From CAYGJN01 sp964350135 (GTDB lineage Bacteria > Bdellovibrionota > Bacteriovoracia > Bacteriovoracales > Bacteriovoracaceae), in assembly GCA_964350135.1 (NCBI GenBank), contig CAYGJN010000099.1:1-9876 (forward strand): a stretch of 9,876 nt of DNA, in the 5' to 3' direction. Shown in pieces: positions 7,716-9,876 of this stretch (its first letter is position 1; each line of letters begins with the position of its first letter). A model generated the notes under the pieces. The model was not told where the DNA came from. It saw only the letters and a program-made list of their open reading frames with translations, and did no database searches. The translations under genes were made by a program, and so were the position numbers.

Positions 7716-8165
7716 ATGAAACTAAATTCAGTCCTTCTCTTATCTCTAGTTTTTTTTACTGGATGTGCCACTACGTATAAGAATCCTGATGCTCTTATGA
7801 GTGCTTCTAAAACTTATAAGAAAAATCTAACCCTTGATCAAAACTACCAAAAAGTTTATCGGATACTCGCTAAAATGAGTCGAAAATGTCTTCAGCAATC
7901 CTCTCTTGGCAATAAGCTTAGAACTGAGGAAAGTCTCGATACACAAAAAAGAATAGGTGAGATTAAGCTTATTAATGACAACGTCTATTGGGGAGATGAT
8001 TATTTTGGTTATTACCTTGTTAAGCCTATTGCTCGTAATAAATCCGAGCTTTCAATGTATCACCAGAACCAACTCTTTGGGGCCTTTAATGATCATTCTA
8101 AGAAAATTGAATCCTGGCTTAATGGGAATAAATTATGTTTTCTACCAAGAACAAAAAAATACTAA
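7716..8165 (+). CDS. Small predicted lipoprotein A of the RRM operon
   Basis: A 149-residue protein with a lipoprotein signal peptide: KLNSVLLLSLVFFTGC places the lipidated cysteine at C17, followed by ATT. Phe at -3 is less usual but acceptable. The mature part has two more cysteines, C58 (in RKCL) and C141 near the C-terminus, which could form a disulfide. No known family is recognised. The start is 2 nt after the RRM stop, and its ribosome binding site AAAAGG lies inside the end of the RRM gene, so the two are translationally linked. Its 3' end overlaps the next lipoprotein by 31 nt. The shape, with GCAT after the signal, a Y.K..R......KCL stretch and a late cysteine, matches the next gene, so the pair are probably diverged tandem duplicates. 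Confidence 0.85.
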   Translation: MKLNSVLLLSLVFFTGCATTYKNPDALMSASKTYKKNLTLDQNYQKVYRILAKMSRKCLQQSSLGNKLRTEESLDTQKRIGEIKLINDNVYWGDDYFGYYLVKPIARNKSELSMYHQNQLFGAFNDHSKKIESWLNGNKLCFLPRTKKY

Positions 8166-8536
8166 AACTCTCTTTATTATTGCTTTTAATTGGATGCGCT
8201 ACACCGGTTAAAATTAGGCCAATTTATACAAAGTACTCTTATGAGAAAAGCTTTCGTCTTGTTAGAAGCTATATTAAGAAATGTCTCCCAGGAGCTTTTA
8301 TAAGGTCCAATCTTTATACTGATATAGCTCAAGCTGAGATTATTATCGATCAACTTCCTACAGCGTATATGGCCATTGTAGGTGCTACTCCAATAAGCAC
8401 TGTAAGTGGAGCAAGAGTTGTTGTAGAGATTCAAATCACTGGAAATAATAAAGGTAGTTTATTAAGTTCTAAAAATGAGTTTTCACGGACCTTGGCAAAC
8501 AATGCTCTTTTTGGTGGGAAGTGTGTTAAGAAATAG
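8135..8536 (+). CDS. Small predicted lipoprotein B of the RRM operon
   Basis: A 133-residue protein with basic N-terminus, hydrophobic run and lipobox LIGC (C21), followed by ATP; probably an outer-membrane lipoprotein. Two further cysteines, C50 (in KKCL) and C130 four residues from the end, occupy places equivalent to those in the preceding lipoprotein. The stretch YEKSFRLVRSYIKKCL parallels YQKVYRILAKMSRKCL there. No known family is recognised. The ATG at 8135 is the only Met that leaves a proper signal peptide, and it starts 31 nt inside the previous gene, with a weak GGGA upstream, so coupled translation is likely. Only a weak hairpin (AGAC/GTCT at 8572-8583, then a T-rich stretch) follows as a possible terminator. 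Confidence 0.82.
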   Translation: MFSTKNKKILKLSLLLLLIGCATPVKIRPIYTKYSYEKSFRLVRSYIKKCLPGAFIRSNLYTDIAQAEIIIDQLPTAYMAIVGATPISTVSGARVVVEIQITGNNKGSLLSSKNEFSRTLANNALFGGKCVKK

Positions 8537-8628
8537 GAAAATTTCAAAAACGAACTTGCCCACCTCAACTTAGACTTCTGTCTTTGTTTTAGTAGGCTCG
8601 TATTCGTTGTTATACAAACTGTCTGGGT
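8537..8628. other. Intergenic segment with weak hairpins
   Basis: First part of the gene-poor stretch 8537-9287. It holds a 4-bp hairpin AGAC-TTCT-GTCT (8572-8583) followed by TTGTTTT, a possible weak terminator for the lipoprotein operon. It also holds a 6-bp inverted repeat AACGAA (8549-8554) / TTCGTT (8603-8608). No open frame of note is seen. Confidence 0.35.
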
Positions 8629-8928
8629 TTAATTATTCTGAAGAGTTTTACCATTTAATTTATAAATAGTTTTATAATCATGAGGAATATGAAGAGTTAA
8701 AGAGCAATCAAGCTCAATATCTGATTTTTTGTATTTAGCATAAACATAAACATTTTGAGATACTTTCTCTTGTTCAACGTCCAGTTTATTATTAAAAGGA
8801 GTCAAGATATTAGAAAAGGTAGATTGTTTAAATTTAATACTTGATCCAAATGCTGCCTCAAATGACTCTACATCTGCTGTTTTGATCCATTGAGGTTCAT
8901 CCAGAAAACCTAATTCATAGCCTAATGC
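8629..8928 (-). pseudogene. 5'-truncated gene remnant (C-terminal 99 codons)
   Basis: The minus strand is open for 99 codons ending in TAA (8631-8629). It reads a plausible soluble protein end (begins ALGYELGFLDEPQW, ends LNGKTLQNN) with coding-like composition. It has no ATG or GTG in frame. The only TTG is far inside (codon 42) without a ribosome binding site, and an in-frame TAA (8931-8929) stands directly before the first codon. I found no continuation in the other two frames upstream. The best reading is the 3' remainder of a gene whose 5' part was lost. The break lies about 100 nt beyond the 3' end of tRNA-Arg, a typical integration hotspot, and within an inverted repeat TAGCCT (8918-8923) / AGGCTA (8943-8948). 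I do not recognise the family. A chance open frame cannot be fully excluded at this A+T content. Confidence 0.6.
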
Positions 8929-9027
8929 TTACATTTAAAATAAGGCTAACTTGAAGGATTGTATGTATGAATACATGAGGGGGCTTGGTTCCATTTTAAA
9001 TGCAATGATTGTGGCTTATCTGAACAA

Positions 9028-9104
9028 TGGCGCACCCGAGAGGATTCGAACCTCTGACCTGTCGCTTAGAAGGCGAATGCTCTATCCAGCTGAGCTACGG
9101 GTGC
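9028..9104 (-). tRNA. tRNA-Arg (anticodon TCT)
   Basis: A complete 77-nt cloverleaf with encoded CCA. Acceptor GCACCCG pairs with CGGGTGC, discriminator G, then CCA (9030-9028). D arm is GCTC/GAGC, the anticodon loop CTTCTAA gives anticodon TCT (reads AGA/AGG), and T arm AGAGG-TTCGAAT-CCTCT is perfect. The outermost anticodon-stem pair is a T-C mismatch (27-43); the other four pairs are intact. AGA is a frequent arginine codon in this AT-rich window, so this is probably a heavily used tRNA. Its 3' end points at the truncated remnant on its left; I find no second copy of the tRNA 3' end nearby that would mark an intact integrated element. Confidence 0.96.
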
Positions 9105-9124
9105 GTATGATTTCAAGTGCTTAG

Positions 9125-9212
9125 AGGCTTAAGGTAAGTTCCCTGTCTCTCCGTGTCACTTATTTGTGATTCCACAAGGTTTGCTGACTACGACAAGGAA
9201 CTTGAAAAGCCT
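9125..9212. repeat. Nested inverted repeats, possible structured RNA
   Basis: Outer arms AGGCTT (9125-9130) / AAGCCT (9207-9212) and inner arms AAGTTCC (9136-9142) / GGAACTT (9197-9203) are collinear, separated by a small internal loop (AAGGT / GAA). The enclosed part contains a further 5-bp hairpin TTGTG-ATTC-CACAA (9164-9177). Together they could form a three-helix RNA or a DNA cruciform. The strand is undetermined: on plus it lies upstream of the oxidase gene, on minus upstream of the tRNA. No known RNA family is recognised. Confidence 0.4.
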
Positions 9213-9251
9213 TGAGACTGTACCGGCTGGCCAAGTTATCTGTCAACAAAA

Positions 9252-9281
9252 TTGGCGTAACCTCTTCAAATTAAATAGAAT
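9252..9281 (+). promoter_or_regulatory. Putative promoter of the FAD oxidase gene
   Basis: TTGGCG (9252-9257, four of six -35 positions) and TAGAAT (9276-9281, five of six -10 positions) are 18 bp apart. The -10 ends only 6 nt before the ATG at 9288. If used, transcription would start at or next to the start codon, giving a leaderless message, consistent with the absence of a Shine-Dalgarno. Confidence 0.4.
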
Positions 9282-9287
9282 GAACAC

Positions 9288-9876
9288 ATGCAATTTACAC
9301 CAAAAAATCCAAAGACTAAAGAGCATATAGTTTTACAGATAGAAACGAACAAACCGTCTTTATACGTAAGTTCTAAGACCTCTACTGTTATTCCTTATGA
9401 AAAACTTTCTGAGTATATAGAGGGAGAATTAGATATTGTTAATTTAGGACTTATGACACCTGAAATGAGCTTTGAGGATGATCATTTTATTTGTTCAGGT
9501 TCTGTTAATTGGAAAGATGCTAAAAGTTTCTGCGAGCAAAATGGCAGACAGATAATGACTTATCCTACAGAGGAACTTGCATGTATTTTAGCAGGAGTTG
9601 CAACTTCTTGTACTGGTGAGCGAAGTTTTGGATTTGGTACATTAAGAGATCAAATTGTTGAGCTTAGTTATATAAACCATGAAGGTGTTGAACAGACTTT
9701 AAAAGCATCTAATAATCTTTCTGATCACAAATTGTTTAAAAATAAAGAGGCAAAAAAAATCTTAAAAAAATATCAAGAGAGCTATACTCCCTACCATGGC
9801 TTTAAAAATGCTCCGTTTCCAAGACTGGAGGGAGAGCGCGCGCTCTGAGTTGGTACGGAGGGGGAGCTGGGCGTTG
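9288..9876 (+). pseudogene. FAD-binding (PCMH-type) oxidase, interrupted by TGA and cut by window end
   Basis: The N-terminal part of a flavoprotein oxidase/dehydrogenase of the GlcD / D-lactate dehydrogenase (FAD_binding_4) type. Residues about 30-186 read as a PCMH FAD-binding domain: PTEELA (93-98), AGVATSCTGERSFGFGTLRD (102-121, contacts to the FAD pyrophosphate in this family) and NAPFPRLE (174-181). These enzymes pass electrons from a hydroxyacid or similar substrate to FAD and onward. After codon 186 the frame meets TGA (9846-9848), then continues in the same frame with VGTEGELGV to the window end. That is a hallmark motif of this domain, where relatives have a hydrophobic residue at the TGA position. 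So the TGA breaks a real gene, or is a base error (TGG, Trp, would fit). The last 55 bases are about two-thirds G+C against about one third before, and carry a 14-bp palindrome. No Shine-Dalgarno precedes the ATG. The C-terminal half is not in the window. Confidence 0.8.
9833..9846. repeat. 14-bp perfect GC-rich palindrome
   Basis: AGAGCGCGCGCTCT is its own reverse complement. It lies inside the FAD oxidase coding frame and its last base is the T of the interrupting TGA. It has no counterpart elsewhere in this AT-rich window. Confidence 0.85.

Noticed and set aside
7535..7780. Plus-strand frame bridging the RRM and lipoprotein A genes
   Set aside because: Out of frame with two well-supported genes and without recognisable features.
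8549..8617. Integron attC-like site (GTTATAC end and a 6-bp inverted repeat)
   Set aside because: The core sequences do not match RYYYAAC/GTTRRRY on both sides, and there is no integrase or cassette array in the window.
8963..8976. ATGTATGAATACAT palindrome downstream of the tRNA as a terminator
   Set aside because: The loop would be only 2 nt, the stem is AT-rich and no T run follows on the minus strand.
8963..9124. Plus-strand frame of 53 codons with an AAGGA upstream of its ATG
   Set aside because: Most of it is the antisense strand of tRNA-Arg (the well-known spurious APERIRTSD-type translation). A real gene here would have to share the tRNA gene.
9288..9876. Genome-wide TGA reassignment to Trp or Gly
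   Set aside because: Every other gene is intact without internal TGA and uses TGG for Trp; one TGA near the end is not enough.
9846..9876. Selenocysteine codon with SECIS
   Set aside because: Only a 4-bp GCTC/GAGC pairing is possible around the TGA, and the column is hydrophobic in the family. Kept only as a remote option.
1..9876. CRISPR array, insertion sequence or toxin-antitoxin pair
   Set aside because: No regularly spaced direct repeats, no transposase or integrase motif, and no small two-gene toxin module were found on either strand.

Overview
This is an AT-rich stretch of bacterial chromosome (about one third G+C by eye) with dense, mostly single-copy genes and no transposase, integrase, CRISPR array or phage gene. 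Three predicted lipoproteins, several exported proteins with Sec signal peptides and an encoded-CCA tRNA point to a Gram-negative bacterium. Low G+C, lysine-rich proteins, secreted hydrolases and a small RRM protein would fit a marine Bdellovibrionota/Bacteriovoracales-type organism, but no taxonomic marker here settles this; it is an inference.

Left part (1-1850): two overlapping minus-strand genes, an exported DUF547 protein followed by a radical SAM enzyme, form one transcription unit. Divergently, yebC (1851-2594) starts a plus-strand unit that continues into an unrecognised lipoprotein (2626-3462). That lipoprotein meets a minus-strand DAACS-type carboxylate/amino-acid symporter (3459-4757) tail to tail with overlapping stops. 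The symporter's ribosome binding site lies inside a predicted hairpin.

Middle (4758-7136): a secreted M28 zinc aminopeptidase very like the Vibrio proteolyticus enzyme, with a good promoter and a strong terminator, faces an exported alpha/beta hydrolase of the lysophospholipase (PldB-like) type. Aminopeptidase, hydrolase and the amino-acid/dicarboxylate carrier together suggest degradation of external peptides and lipids and uptake of the products; no operon ties them together.

Right part (7279-9876): a three-gene plus-strand operon encodes a small RRM RNA-binding protein and two short lipoproteins that look like diverged tandem paralogues. Then comes a gene-poor stretch (8537-9287) holding a 5'-truncated gene remnant on the minus strand, a tRNA-Arg(TCT) gene, and an inverted-repeat segment that may be a structured RNA. 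The window ends inside a FAD-binding oxidase gene. Its reading frame is cut by an in-frame TGA directly before the family motif VGTEGELGV, in a patch of abruptly high G+C with a 14-bp perfect palindrome. That is a nonsense mutation, an assembly artefact, or (less likely) recoding.

I see no convincing new defence or mobile system. The points most worth a second look are the interrupted oxidase, the tRNA-flanking gene remnant, the paired lipoproteins behind the RRM gene, the radical SAM/DUF547 pair, and the hairpin over the symporter ribosome binding site.
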